The notes beneath the pieces are model-generated. The model made no database searches, had not been told where the DNA came from, and worked only from the letters and a program-made list of their open reading frames with translations. Shown piece by piece: positions 48,283-61,500 of a stretch of 64,000 bases of DNA. The position numbers and the translations under genes are program-made. Origin of the DNA: Eulemur rufifrons (taxonomy: Eukaryota > Chordata > Mammalia > Primates > Lemuridae); NCBI RefSeq assembly GCF_041146395.1, contig NC_090989.1, forward strand, positions 48,200,501-48,264,500, given 5' to 3'. The number at the start of each line of letters is the position of its first letter. Position 1 is the first letter of the stretch.

Positions 48283-49364
48283 GGCAAAGAGGATATGAGG
48301 GTGCTGAGATTGTAAGGGCTGGGAAAATTAAACAACTTATTTGCTCATTTGATGGGTGGCACGAATATCAGTGCTTCTCACATTTGGCACCATGAATATT
48401 TTTGAATACCAATCCAAATACATTCAGCTGTTGAGAATTAGCTATGCTTGGTCAGGAATATTGCCAGCTGCAAGTTGGAGCAAAAACCTTGAACTTCAAG
48501 TGCATCATATTATTCAAATGGAAAACCCATTCAACAGAGATTGACATAGTCATTAGCAGGGATCCAAAGCCCTATTGAGAAGATATTTAGGACATTTGGG
48601 GCTTCCCAGGTGGTTTTTTTCAACTTGCCTTATGTCCCAGTACACAGGAATAAGTCCACCATGAGTTCAGATAAACCTTACTCTCTGTACCTCTCATTTG
48701 GTGCTTATCATATATGCTCTATATTATGTATATACCTACACATCACGGGACATAAATGTCCTATCTTTGAAATAAAACAATGTAATTCTTTAATTATCTC
48801 TATCTAATGTCTTGCACATAATACATCCTCAATCATAATTTTAATGATGATGACTGCTCAATTTCCTCTTATTTTCATTTGAGCTTCAGCTGTGTTTTCT
48901 CATTTTACCCTGGCTTATCAACATTTGCCTAATTTTTCATCACTTTTTTCTTTGTTTATATCTCTGGAAAGTGTGAGTTTCCTATCTGACTTTAAGAGCT
49001 CAAGGGAAATAGGTTGCAATCTGAAGATGCTGCTAATTGTGGTGTGCAAGGCAGTCAGAGGAGTGATTTGAGCGTTCAGGGTGAAGAGCATGAAGCTGAG
49101 GGTTGAAGCAGTGTGGGAAATGAAAGTTAGATGGCGAAGTGGAGACATCTGACAGAGGCAACACATAATTGTAGTTTTATGAGGAAGGGAACTAGAAATT
49201 ATTCTTTCCTCTTCATAACTTTATTCCCATAGATTTCAATGACCTGTCAACTTTATTTCTAACTATCTCTTGAATGTGTCCAACTATCTTCATTTCCACA
49301 AGCCCTCTTCTAGTCAAAACCCCCACATTATCTTTGTGGAATTCTCTAATGCCATCCTAATTGC

Positions 49365-49550
49365 ATCACATTCATTTATTCATTTGTTTATTATTTCATT
49401 CAATAATTATTGAGCATCTGCCTAGGAATGCAGTAATAAGTAAGAAAGACATTTTCCCACCTTAATGAAGTATCTAGTTTAGTGGGAGGAACAGCTTTTT
49501 AAAAAGCTGAGCAAAACATGATGAACACTGTGACAGAAGACATCAGGGCT
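49365..49550 (-). mobile_element. L2 LINE 3' end, antisense
   Basis: TTCATTTATTCATTTGTTTA, AATAATTATTGAGCATCTGC and AGTATCTAGTTTAGTGGG follow reversed L2. Confidence 0.58.
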
Positions 49551-49559
49551 GACCTCTTC

Positions 49560-49785
49560 CTGAAATGAGTTCTCTATATCACATCCAGGGTTATTTCCTA
49601 AAAATGCAAATGTTGCCGTGGTTCAGCATTCACCTTCAGATGAATGTGGAACTCCTTAACATTGCCTCAGGACCCTCCACACTCTGGCTTCTGCTTACCT
49701 CTCTGGCCTCTATCCTTGATATCTGATCACATTCCTCATCCTCTGCTATCCCCAAGATGATTTCTGATCACACTGGCCTGTGTTC
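49560..49785 (+). mobile_element. L2-like LINE remnant, sense
   Basis: AGGACCCTCCACACTCTGGC, TTCTGCTTACCTCTCTGGCC and TATCTGATCACATTCCTCAT look like the upstream part of the L2 3' region. Confidence 0.45.
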
Positions 49786-49789
49786 AGCA

Positions 49790-50035
49790 AGAACACTGGT
49801 AGATTGGTTTACCCAGAATCTCCCTTATTTTTGATGTTTTCTCTTAGTAATTTTCCACCCACTGATCTGCACCCTGCTCCTTGGCTGTAAATTCCTACTT
49901 GCCCATGCTGTATTTGGAGTAGAGTACAAGCTGTCGCCCCAAATCCCATTGCTGTGGTTCCTGTACCTAGCATGATGGTCCTAAATAAAGTCTGCCTTAC
50001 CATGATTTTGATCATTGAATAATTTGTTCCTTTAT
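49790..50035 (+). mobile_element. Probable LTR 3' part, sense
   Basis: GTAATTTTCCACCCACTGAT, CTTGGCTGTAAATTCC, CCTAAATAAAGTCTGCC and GATCATTGAATAATTTGTTC resemble the R/U5 part of the same LTR group as 15808-16567 (compare GTCTGAATAATTTCTC there). Confidence 0.52.
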
Positions 50036-50199
50036 CAATCCCTAGGGACTAGCATAGTGCCTAAGCCAAGTGCAAAAGAAATGAATAAATCCAAATAAAC
50101 CCATCTCATTTAGCATTTTTGTTGTTTGCCCATTTTTCCTCCTAAGTGTTTCTCAAATTAATTTCTTCCTTTCACCTTCTTTCACCTCTTTAACTCAGG

Positions 50200-50870
50200 C
50201 TTCAATCATCACAAGAGTCTCCAAACCACTCCTTTTACCTTTAATCTGATGCAAATTAACCATTCTGTATTTTTCAGCCAGGGTGATCTCACCAAGAGGC
50301 AAATATGATCATACTATTCCATTGCTTTAAGAAAGCATTTAGGGACAAAGAATATTAGAAAACATTTCCATCTGAAAGATAAGAAATATACAGTATATTG
50401 AATGAAGTGATTAAGGTTAAATAAAAAGTAATAAGACATAAAAAAAAAAAGAAAGCATTTAGGGCTTCCCATTGCCAAGAGCATAAATTCCCAGATTGCT
50501 GAATGCCATAATAGGTCCACTAATTTTCGCTTTTAGTTCTCTGATCTTGTTGGTTTGTATTGTTTCATGCCTCTTTGTTTTGGTACATTTTGTTCCCTTT
50601 AACTAGAACATCTTCCTAACATTCTCTACTCAACTGTTTGGGAAATTTCTACTCATCTCAAAGATCTTTCTCAACTATATCCTCTCTTCCTGTCCTGAGA
50701 CCCTCCTCCAGTGCTAAGGAAAGTTGTTTTTCCCTCCTTTGTGCCAATGTACACCACACGTATCTCTATTAAAGTGCTTTGTACATGCTAGTTCCAATAT
50801 TTATTCAGAATTTTTTTGTCCTACTGGACTATTCTTTTACTCTTAGCATCTAGAATTTTTATTGAAGAAA
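50200..50870 (+). mobile_element. L2 LINE remnant with a retroinsertion
   Basis: Sense L2-like text: GAGGCAAATATGATCATACT, GGCTTCCCATTGCCAAGAGC, CTTTAACTAGAACATCTTCC and CTACTCATCTCAAAGATC. A 104-bp A-tailed insertion with long target duplications interrupts it at 50345-50448. Confidence 0.6.
50345..50448 (+). mobile_element. Short retroinsertion of unknown source
   Basis: Flanked by the 16-bp direct repeat AAGAAAGCATTTAGGG (50329-50344 and 50449-50464), ends in an A-run at 50438-50450 and has AATAAA at 50420-50425 just before it. The break TT/AAGA fits L1 endonuclease. The body (ACAAAGAATATTAGAAAAC and following) resembles no SINE I know, so it is probably a truncated 3' UTR retrocopy or a very short L1 3' end. 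Confidence 0.72.
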
Positions 50871-53635
50871 AATTGAAATACAGAGTAAATTACTATAACT
50901 GCTGTGATACAGTTAAAGTATATTATATCTGAATCATTGACCCCACTTTTGGCAGTTAAAGTTACTAGAACAGAAGGATCCTAGAGGCTCAGATGTCATC
51001 AGTCTGTCATTTATAACTAAATGATGTTCTTAATGCAATTTCCTACTTCCCACCTTTGTGATACAGATATACTACAAGGCTGAACAACCCTAGTAAGCTC
51101 CTTCTTTGCTTACCTGTACAAATAAAGTTCTGGAAGTGCAGGCAGCCTACGGACACCTTTTATAGCTTCTCCTTCTTTAGAGGTTGTAATAATGATGATG
51201 ATAATAGTTATTCTAGGAGCTCACCTATATACTTTGGTAACCTCTTGGAAATTATACGTAATTCATGATACTAAGAACAAACAAAATAAGAAAACACAAA
51301 CAAGAAAGTATGTGAAAAGAATGTACTTCATCTGAAATCAGTGTTAGGATGGGAATAGTTTTAACTCTCTTAATTATATGATGAATATATCATCAGCTTA
51401 TTTTCACTCACATCCCTACCATGAGGAAGGCCCAAACAAAAGACGGTTTATTAGTCTTATCCTCAGTAATATTTGCATAGGATTAATTGATCACATTTAA
51501 ATGGGAATTTTATCCTCTGATTTACTAATTTCCATGCATCCTGTAATTGCCAAAGGACTAGAGGAATATTCATAGCAAATGAGGCACTAAAAAACCTACA
51601 AACAGGCAGGAAATATATGGCCCATGGTGGATTGCTAGTGTAATCTCTGAGAAACTTTAATGGACATAACTTTTTTTTCATGCCTTGAAAAAGGAGCAGT
51701 CTAAGTAATTTACAAAGCAATAGCCAGAAATTAACTATGCAAAAGCTTCCACTATTATAGACTCTACTGTAAGAAAATGGACCATAGCATAAAATATGTC
51801 TCTCAAATTGAAGTCAAAGTCAAAATATGTTTTTGAGATAAATAAGGCTTACAAAGAGCTTATAATGGTAGGTTTCATTGCAAAGAAACATACTTTGTAG
51901 AAAAAGGGTACTGAGAGGGTTAGGGTTAGAAAAATTCTGCAGAACACACCAGTGGCCAGGCAGATTTTGAAATTGTTAATTTGAGTCATTATCTTTCTAT
52001 CACCTTTAAAAGTTCAAAAGGTGTGATTTAGTCCAAAAACTATTGGGAAATGTCAAATTGCCCCTTGGTGTAGTTCAGCAATCACTGAGAATTCATCTTA
52101 GAGAGACATTTCCATTTCAAAAACACTTTTCCTACTTTCAATGAGAAGAAACACAGAAACCATGTATTTAAAAATCTCATTTCCAGATGAACATGTATAA
52201 TAGGTATGCAGAGAATTTTAAAACTGGTTAGTTACAAGGCCACTACTAAAACTACATATCCTGAACCAGAGTCTTTGAATGGAACTATTTTTTCTATTCC
52301 TTAGACAATTTTACATCAAAAGAACAAAAACAAATAATTAGTTAAGATTAAGGGATTTTAAATAATTTAGATAAAGATTGAACATCATTCATGTTGTTTG
52401 GCAAATTCTTTATAGATAGAGAAATCAGCAGTTTTATCTACTAATTTGGGATGAACAAAACTAAAATATTCAAAATGCTTAAATAAAAAATCTTGACATG
52501 AAGCCTGGAATTCAATTGTTTTATTTTATTCCCTAATATAAAGCTTAGTTTTTAAACTTTCAGTGATTATTATGCTCTAAAGTAAAACTATAATCTCTAA
52601 TACATATTTAGACTATTAATAAATTCTTACTTCATGATTCCTCTTTTTATTCCTAATTAGAAATATTTCACTGTATTCTACATTCATAAAAACTCTTTTA
52701 TGCAAGGATTTCCAAATGCTTTATAAGCAGTGGTCTCCTTATAGTTTGTTTTAAAAAAATCAGTGTGATATACTAAATTTAGGGTTATATTATGCTTACT
52801 TCTCCTAGTGCTCTCTTCTATGAATTTGGACTTCACATTGTGCTCTTTTAGCCTATACAATTACATTTCGAGAACATCTCTTTGTACAACCTCACATGAA
52901 GTTACTTAGAGGGACATAAGTTTTCATAAAAAAGAGGCTTTTTTCCCAAGGAGCTAACAACCTTTAGAGAAAATAAGCCATGAATTAAAAAACAAACAAA
53001 ACAATAACAACAACAAACCTATAGTCCCAGATAGTATGTGTTAAATGTATGAGGGGAAAGAGATTAATTTTGGGGGATCAGAGGACATTATGGAATAGAT
53101 GGCTTTGGGTTTGAGCTTGGTAGGATGACTAGGTGGGGAACACAAGGGCAGCATTATAGCATAAAGTATCCTATGTTTAAAGTAATGAAGATTAGAAAGT
53201 ATATGGTATGGCTAGTAGTTCCTGTTTGGGGGAAAGAAGATGAGATGAGGCAACAGTTTTTTTTTTTTTTTTTTACCCCAGGCTTAACATATAGGAGGTG
53301 TTGTTTGGGTGCTTTCCTTTCTAAAATGGTAGCCTAAATGATTCCCCATTCTCATGTTGTTCAACATATCCCAAGCTTTTCTTGTCTCTGAACAGTTAGA
53401 AAAGACTGTAATTAAAGAGGATCCATAGTCCTATCAGGGTAGAACCAAGCCTCTCACAAAATTGGAATTTTCTAATAAAAGGAATAGGTACCTCCAAATC
53501 ACTATAGAGCAGCACTACTGAAAGTGTTTTCTGGTCCATTTCAAACTGTTGGGAACCAGTCCACAATAGATAAGTATAGAAATCGGCAGTAAAGATTTAA
53601 ATGCTTTTCTGGCAATATAACATTGCCACAACATC
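50871..53635. other. Unassigned non-coding stretch
   Basis: Largely unique-looking A/T-rich sequence. The only recognised features are a T18 run (53257-53274), an A/C-rich run at 52985-53018, and about two TTAGGG units at 51914-51930. Confidence 0.45.
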
Positions 53636-54033
53636 TGCTATGATTTGAATGATGCTATCCTCTCCAAAATTCATGTTAATTTCCAACGCAACAGTATTAA
53701 GAAATGTGGTCTTAGGGAAGGGATTAAGTAATGGGGCCTCTGCTCTCATGAATTGGGTTAGCCTCCCTATAAAAGGGCTTGAGGTTGATGAGAGTGCTTT
53801 CTTGCTCTACTGTCCTTTCTGCCATGTGAGGACACAGTGTTTGTCCCCTCTGGAGGATGTAACAACAAGGCACCATCTTGGAAGCAAAGACTGAGTCCTT
53901 TACCAGACATCAATCCTACCAACACCTTGATCTTGGACTTCCCAGCCTCCAGAATCATTAGAAATAAGTTTCTATTGTTTATAAATTAGCCAGTCTTGGG
54001 CATTTTATTATAGCAGCACAAATTAACTAAGAC
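53636..54033 (+). mobile_element. MaLR LTR (MST/THE1-like), sense
   Basis: Begins TGCTATGATTTGAATGATGC and has CTCTCATGAATTGGGTTAGC, TTGGACTTCCCAGCCTCCAG, TATAAATTAGCCAGTCTTGG and a terminal AATTAACTAAGACA. Near-matching ACATC/ACATT at the borders could be its 5-bp target duplication. Full-length solo LTR. Confidence 0.87.
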
Positions 54034-54434
54034 AACATTCAAGCTCATGACTGGTGGACTCATATTGTTAAACATATAGCAGTTTAGGGTGTTGATCTCT
54101 TGTTCTGTGTCATGTGTGACACAGGATGTACTTTAATCATGCTTAGAGGATTGCACAGAAGTCTGTGATGGGTTAGAAATTTTAAAAAAGTTTTGTTACC
54201 ACAAAGAGCTAGAGAAGTACATTATTTATTCTCTTTAGCAAATGTTTATCTCATTTTTACTTCATGCTATTTTCTGGTTGTAAAGTGGTGTGTTTTATTC
54301 ACATGAGTTGCTGAAAGAATAATTTTCAGCTTTTCTCTCAAATTCAGCTACTTTTCTCCTGACTATGGAAACTAAGAATCAGGTGCTGTTGTCTTGATAA
54401 ATAATTCAACAATATGCTAACAAAAATGCTGAAA

Positions 54435-55290
54435 GTTATTGAGTCCTTACTACGTGCCATGCACTGTTCTAAGCACTTTGAAAATATACACTTATTGTAT
54501 GTCAAGGTCCAGACAGGAAAATAATAACCACACTAAGTATTCGAGTTGCAGCAATTTAATATAGGGAATTGGTTACACAGGTGTTGAAGAGCTGAGAAAG
54601 CAAAAAGGAAATACTCAGCTATAATAACTACGTGAAGCAACTACATGTGCTTTAACCCCCACATTTGGGAGACCCAGAGGTTGGGGTTACTGGAATCCCG
54701 TTTATCACAGGAAGGTGCTGAGACTTTTGATGAGAGTTGTCTTGGTTGCATTTGACATCTTATGAATTTGAGAAACAGCCCCATAGAACTGAGACTTTGT
54801 TATCTGAGATAATGGCATAGACAGGTTGCTGCTAATATCTCTAAGGGGGCAGGTGTGTTGAAATAAACTTGAACAAAATGTAGTGAATAATACTGACAAA
54901 AATAGCAAGAAAGAGGAGGAAGTTTTTTCTCCCTCCCTTCTCCTACCTTCTAATATTTCTCTTATGCCTCTTATTGATAGACCCTCACAAGATGACCACT
55001 GGCAAAAAAGTATGAGAAATATCATTTGTAGAGTCCTTCCCGAGCACTATAAGTCAGAGGATTGAAGAGTGGATTTGGGCTGAAAGACAATAAACAAATA
55101 ATAAGCACAACCATTTAACCTCATATGATCCCATGAGGTAGATACTATTATTATCCCTATTTTCAAATGAATGAAACAAGGGCCAGAGATTTTAAGTGAG
55201 TTGTCCAAGGCCAGCAGGTGTCAGAAGTGGGGATGATCTAAGGCAGTCTGACTCCAGAGTCCCTACCCCTGCCCTCAACATTTTACTGCC
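54435..55290 (-). mobile_element. MIR SINE interrupted by another repeat
   Basis: 54435-54487 (TACTACGTGCCATGCACTGT, CTAAGCACTTTG) and 55095-55290 (CCCATGAGGTAGATACTATT, CCAAGGCCAGCAGG, AGTCTGACTCCAGAGTCC) form one reversed MIR with about 600 bp inserted. Confidence 0.68.
54490..55090. mobile_element. Unnamed repeat inserted in MIR
   Basis: AATTTAATATAGGGAATTGG, TACACAGGTGTTGAAGAGC and GAAGGTGCTGAGACTTTTGA are familiar interspersed-repeat text, and the position inside a MIR shows that it is an insertion. Class not determined. Confidence 0.45.
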
Positions 55291-57784
55291 TCTTCGTTAA
55301 ACTGAGCAATAAGTTTATTAAAGAGATTGGCTGGTAAAAACCAGGTAGTCACATAGAATTATCACTGTCTCTTTATTTTCATGATTACTGTTATGGTTTT
55401 TTTTGAAGTTAAAATATTTTTAATTTAATTATTATAGAGCATTTAAAGGATCTTGCCATTATTCTATTTATAACAAAGAGAGGAGAATAGGAAGACTGCA
55501 TCATATTTCCAGTGTCATATATATTTAGTATGTCTTAATATGTTTAATTAATTTTACATATGTGTGTGGCTGGAGTGGTATTGTGTGATGGAGCAAGGTG
55601 TAAACCGGGTTTAGTCTTTCATTTATTTAACATATATTTATTGATCCATTTATTCATTTCATACATTGTAGATGATGTTGAAATAGCAATTAGCAAGCAG
55701 GACACCTTTAACAGTACTTACATTTTGTTTGCTCAGTAAAGTAGATTGGTGGGTTAGTAAAAGCCAGTACAATGAATTTCAATGTAGTAGTGGTCTTCCT
55801 GTGTTTAAATGAGTAATTGAACCAAGCACAAAGTTTTCTTGAAGATGTAGATTTCATTCTTTCTGACTTTGCAACCCAATCAAGAGCAGGGAGGTAGAGC
55901 AATGCTCAAACTAGAAATAACCGTTTCTTCAGGACTTCAGAAGGCAGGAATGAACACACAGAGGTAGAGAAGGAGCCACAGAAACCCCATGGAAAAGGGC
56001 TGTAAAAGTATTAATAGCCAAAAAAATTCAACTGCAAATACATTGGAATTAAAGTTAAAGGCTAGTTAGTAATTCTTTGCCAATGAATTACTTACAACTC
56101 TTAGAAATGTAAGTTCAAGATAAGAGGGCAAATAGTTGGGAAATCTATAGGTGTCCCATCATTAATTTTAAAGATTTTCAGCTGAAAGCTAGAAACATTG
56201 AGGTGTAGCTTTAATTTATAGCAACCAAACATATTTAATCACCAAGACAGAAAATGAGTTAGGCTGGATTGATTCTTGGTTCTTGCATATAGTGTATTAT
56301 TGCTATGCTTCTAGTTATGAGGGGAAGATCTGAGAAGACTTCATATTTGAAATATCGGTATTTCTGGAATGTTTTTATGGGGACATGAGATAATTTCTGA
56401 CCTGATAAATATATTATAAAATCTATTATAATATTTCTATCCTTTTTATACTATGTATAATATTTCAACTAGCTAGGCTCTTAACTTCAAAAATGTTGTG
56501 GGTATACTGAGGCAGAAGCTTGGACCAGAGACAAAACCATATGAAATTACACATTATCAAAAACTGTTATCTAGGCTGAGCTGAGTAATTTGAAGACATC
56601 TCCTCCAACCCTTCCAGCCTCAGATAAGAAAGTAAAAGGAAGGAGTGAAATCCAGGAATCTGCAGAGGAGAGGCATTAGGGAAGTTTAGAGATGCTGTCA
56701 GAGTTGCACATTGTACAGGGGTTTGAGCAGACACAGGATTGTAAAGTCTACTACCAGAGGAAGACACCATTCTGGCTTTCAATGAAATGCTCTCATCTGC
56801 AAAATCCTCTTTTTATTACCCATTTGTTTCTTTGAGACATTTCTTGATTTTTCCCATTGTCCAGGTCACCTTCTTCCTGCCTCAACTCTTCAACTTTCAG
56901 CAATGACTGCTGACTTCCCTAGATGTTGACCTTTAACTCTGTTTCCTGGCTTCTGATTTCACATCTTTCTCTTGGCATGGTGCCTCAAGGATTAATCCTT
57001 TGCTGAGAAGTTGTTTAGCTCACCTCTGGGGCTTCCCACCCATACACACTGCCCTTACAGACAGTTGTATAGGGGACTTGGACACTTACTGAGATAGTTA
57101 CCAAGGTCTCCTGGCCTGAACTCACCCATATGTAAAACATACCTGGTATTGCTAGGCAGTAGAGTAAGATTTGTCTGTAACTGATATGTATCCTTTTAAG
57201 CTCTCAAATTTTCTTTTACATTTTAAACTAGTTTTGATTTAAAAAAAATTCAGAAGTGTTTCATAAACTTTCTTGCTTTTAGAAGCAGAGTATGATGAGC
57301 AACATTTAAGCATTTCTCGATGACTCATTTTAATTTTCAAAATTAACTACTACATCATAATATAAAACAGAGTATAGGCTCTACACTAAATGGTCCCAGA
57401 CAGCTATATATCTTGCATCCTTATGTCATAATTATTTTCTGTTTCCTTTCCAGTTGTTAAGCTATCAATCAGCTGTTCTCCAGGATCTCCCTGAGTTCTT
57501 TTATAATATGTTGTCTGGAATTAGGAAACCAGATAACCAAACTGATTAAGATGATGTCTCTAATAAATTAGGTGATCTCTGAGTGATGGTTGACCAAATT
57601 TTCTATTAGGAAAACTCAAAGTATTGAATTCCTAAATATTGGCATTTTTTGAGGATGTTTAGAAGCTTTTTAGATTTGTCTTTTAGTTCTCAGTTGAATT
57701 TCTGGAAACTTTACATCCCCAAACTCTCAGAGAGTGGTGTAACTTACTGATGGTTTTAGCTTACAAATCAATAAGAAACCAATA
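55291..57784. other. Unassigned non-coding stretch
   Basis: No recognised repeat family, gene or RNA. Confidence 0.45.
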
Positions 57785-57980
57785 TAGTGTAATGAGGCTA
57801 AGTAGACATGAGTTTGACTCTTCTTTCTGTCACTTGCTAGCTTGAGCAAGGCACACACACTTCTGCACTTCATTTTAGTCATCTGTAGAGCAGTCATAAA
57901 TGGTGATCAATATCCAGGGTCTTGTGAGGAATAAATCAAATAAATACTCTGTGTAATTCTTAGTGCATAGTAACAGCTTA
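57785..57980 (+). mobile_element. MIR SINE, sense
   Basis: GAGTTTGACTCTTCTTTCTG, TCACTTGCTAGCTTGAGC and TCTTAGTGCATAGTAACAGC track MIR. Confidence 0.65.
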
Positions 57981-60515
57981 AAACTTCTAGTTACTTGAAT
58001 GACTATAGGGAAACCAGTTGCTTTTACTTGTGGCCAAGACCCAGCTCCATTGCGTATCTTAAAGAAAAATACTTTATTTAGCATATGGGATGGAGTAGAT
58101 CAGTTTACAGAGTTTACCTTTGTAAAATCAAACTCTATTGTTTTCTATATGCAAAGCCATATGTGAAAGTCACTTTTTTCAGTTTTAACCATTTTTAATG
58201 CTAGAATTCTTGTAATGCAAATCTCAGCCCACTCTTTAGATTATTACTTAGTGCTGACTAGACAGCCAGGAGCCCAGACCTCATGCTCCAACTTCCAGTA
58301 TCTCCACTGCCCACCTTCCCCCATGATTACCTTTCTCAAAAGAAAATTTCAGTGAAGCAGAGCCTGTCAAAGCCCAGTGAGAAAAATTTAATTTAATCCA
58401 GGAGGCCAGGACAGGTAGGCCAGAATTAGAGACATAAGTCTGAATGATACTGGTTTAAATGGCAGTATTAACTCTTAAGTTTTTCATGGAGCAGTTACTT
58501 TGGTTTCTAGGCTGCTAAAGTAGACAAAGCCTCTGACTCCAGTTCCTAGATAATATACCTTTTGTGTCATTCCCTTAGAATTTGAGGATCATGAACAACA
58601 GTGTGTGACTCTTGCCTGAAAGCAAGGAGAGAGGAGAGCTGTGTGAATGGCACATATTCTAGAGTTGGTAGGACAAGGACACCTGAGTTTCTTTACAAGT
58701 CAATAGACACTGCAGTAGAGAATTGGGCTAGAGCATTTATAAAAATATTCTGCCGTCAAGGGATTCTTGCTGGCATGAGAGGACCCCAGAGTAAATCCCT
58801 GAGCAGGAGTACTCTAAGTTCTAGAATAGAGGGCTTCAGCATGAATGCAAGAGACTGGGAGTGGGGAGTGTTTCTTAAGAACCCACAAAAGTTCTCCATG
58901 AGAGAGCACTGCCTGTAGAGATACCATTAAACAGATAATCAAGAATTATAAATAGCCAGGCAAGTGATATTGTGTCTTTTCCTTTAATCTCCCTTCTCCT
59001 CGTCCCCATTGGAACCTGAAGCTACAAAGCCTGGAGGTGAGGGAAAGGAATTAAAGCAAGGAATACTGAAAGAACTGAAATCGTCCACATCATTTGTCTG
59101 GGAAATCTTGGGACAGGCCTGATATGAGAGAGGCAGAACTTTAAATTTCATGGGGGACAGAATTTCATTTTATTTATTTAGATTGAACTGGACTACTCTA
59201 ATCTGAAAAAGATGGTATCTTAATACTGGAAAAGTTATGTCATCTGCCCAAGGTAGCCTCAACAGATGGGAAAGGAAGAGTCAACATAATTTAATTTGTT
59301 AAAGGTAACAGTGGAGAAAAGAAAACCTTCCTGGATACATTCCTTAAATCCAAGTCATTTAAAAAAACTGAAAAAATAATTATATCCCATTAAAACCTGC
59401 TCTACATATGTTATATATTCAAAACATCCTTTATTCATATATTCACTTATTTAGTGTATTCCTATAACTTCCAGCATTATCCACCAGGCTTTATAGTGAA
59501 CTTTAAGTACATTCTAAATTAGATGTTATAATCTATTATATGGGATGCATTAATGTTTGCGTTTTGAGCTTCATTATAAATGGAGATACCTTATAGCAGT
59601 GACGGAAACCAGGCTGGGGGGAGAGAAATGACAGAGGACAAATAGGGGATGGTAATTTAGTTTTTTCTCTGATCTCACTTCGTTCTCTTTGCAATGAAAA
59701 GCAGCAGGATGAACTTTCATTCTTGGAAATGTTGACTGGTGGTATGGGTTATTGCGAGCACATTCCCTGTATACACTGTGAAGAATGCCTAACCACAGTA
59801 GGAGCCAATACATATTTATGCTACAATCCTGTATTACATGTGATGACTTGGTAATGTACAACCCATTCAAGACTGTTTCCTAGAAGCTTTTTATTGAGTA
59901 TCACAAAATCCACACTGTGTATACAATTTAGAGTCTATCAAAGCAGATGAGAGCATATTATGCTTACTGTCATGGGGAACAATTTCAGTCAGCATCCCCA
60001 CTCCAATCTGTTATTAGTGGCCACCTATAGCATTGTGCTCAGGCTGATTCTATAATCACAGCAGTTTGACAGGAGCACCAGGAGCAATTAGCAACACGGC
60101 CCAGAACAAGGAGAAGGGAGAGGTGGCAAGTGGGCCATATATTTGACATCTCTGTATTTAAAGCCTATTCTTTCCTTCACTGCAGCAACTGATATTGAGA
60201 TAAAAGCAGGCTATTGATTCATGTGGAAATGGAAAGAAAATGATGGTTTGATAACAGACAGGTAATATCAACGTTTTAATATCCAAAGTGCATGCTACTT
60301 TTGATCTTCTCAGTTGTTTGTCTAACTATTAATCCAGTGTCAGCAGCATGTTTCCAGAGGGGGATAGGACCCATAGAATGAGAAATGAGCAACCGAGGAC
60401 TCAGGCATTGCAAGCTCATGGATCCATGGGGTGTACAGACAAATGTCCAAGAAGTCACTACTAACTCCAGCTTTCTTGGGGTGAGGGGATACATACCTTG
60501 TTGATTCTCATCGCT
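57981..60515. other. Unassigned non-coding stretch
   Basis: No recognised repeat family or gene. Open frames of about 100 codons at 58601-58918 and 59574-59870 have no support beyond length. Confidence 0.45.
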
Positions 60516-61122
60516 CACTGTAGTTATGTTCTATAAAGTCACTGTGAACCTTGAGTTAGTGAAGACCGAACAGTTGCTCCTGGGGAAATATAAGGTTAGG
60601 TTCCTGTAATCCTTTGGGTCACAACATTATTGACCAGTCAATAAATAACCTTGATTTATGTGTATTTCTGTTTCAAGACATCTTATTTAATATATACTTT
60701 TGATCCGTTAACATTGAACTACAGCCAACAGCACTATAATTCATGCCTGAAGAAGCATATCTAACATGTATTTTCTGCATAAGATACATCACAGCCTCCT
60801 TGCACTCAGAAGTGCTACACAGAATTGTAGCACTACACTTAGGGTCATTTTAAACAGCAAAATTACTAACAAAAAGCACCAAAAAAGCAAAAAACCATGG
60901 CACTAAGTAGACTGCAAAAATAACATTTGTTTACAGTATGAGAGCTGAAACAAGAAGACAGAGAACATGTGCATCAGGTGTTCAAATTTTTCATCATTCT
61001 GCGCATGTCCACAAATGAGAGTGAAAGTGTCGTGAGTATTGATTTTGGGATTACAAATAAATTTTGGCAAATAGACAAATTCACAAATATGGGATCTGTG
61101 AATAATGAAGATCTATTGTGTG
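60516..61122 (+). mobile_element. Tigger-class DNA transposon, non-autonomous
   Basis: GTTCTATAAAGTCACTGTGA, ATAAGGTTAGGTTCCTG, ACATTGAACTACAGCCAACA, CATCACAGCCTCCTTGC and ATTCACAAATATGGGATCTG form a long MITE of a familiar TcMar-Tigger type. No transposase frame is present. Confidence 0.7.
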
Positions 61123-61142
61123 TGTGTGTGCGTGTGTGTGTA
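61117..61142. repeat. (TG)n microsatellite
   Basis: About 13 TG units with one CG interruption, at the end of the Tigger element. Confidence 0.92.
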
Positions 61143-61179
61143 TGACTTTTCAATTAGAAATAAAGATGTGTCCTTCAAT

Positions 61180-61500
61180 TGACCTCACGAGCTTACATTT
61201 AATTGAATAATTAGGACTAGTACAAATAAAATATATGAAGAAAATGCAAATCAGATCTATAAAAAGACAACTCCATGGTTGAAAAGATAATAAGACATTA
61301 AAGGAGGAATCTTTGGAATACTCAGAGTAGAGATATTAAGAAAGAAGTGGGAATTTTTCTGACTTCTGAAGTGTTGACTGGACTATGCTAAGAGCAATGT
61401 AGCAGACAGTGGACCTCAGGTGAAGGCCCAGAGTGAACAAAGGTTAAGAGGCAAGAATGATGCTCCGAGGGCTCCTACAGTGCCCCAGAACCAGCGGAGC
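61180..61500 (-). mobile_element. Possible L2 LINE remnant, antisense
   Basis: CACGAGCTTACATTTAATTG and later GAAGGCCCAGAGTG / AAGAGGCAAGAATGATGC recall reversed L2. Weak. Confidence 0.35.

Noticed and set aside
51914..51930. GGGTTAGGGTTAG, an interstitial telomere-like motif
   Set aside because: Only about two units; too short to be a telomeric remnant.
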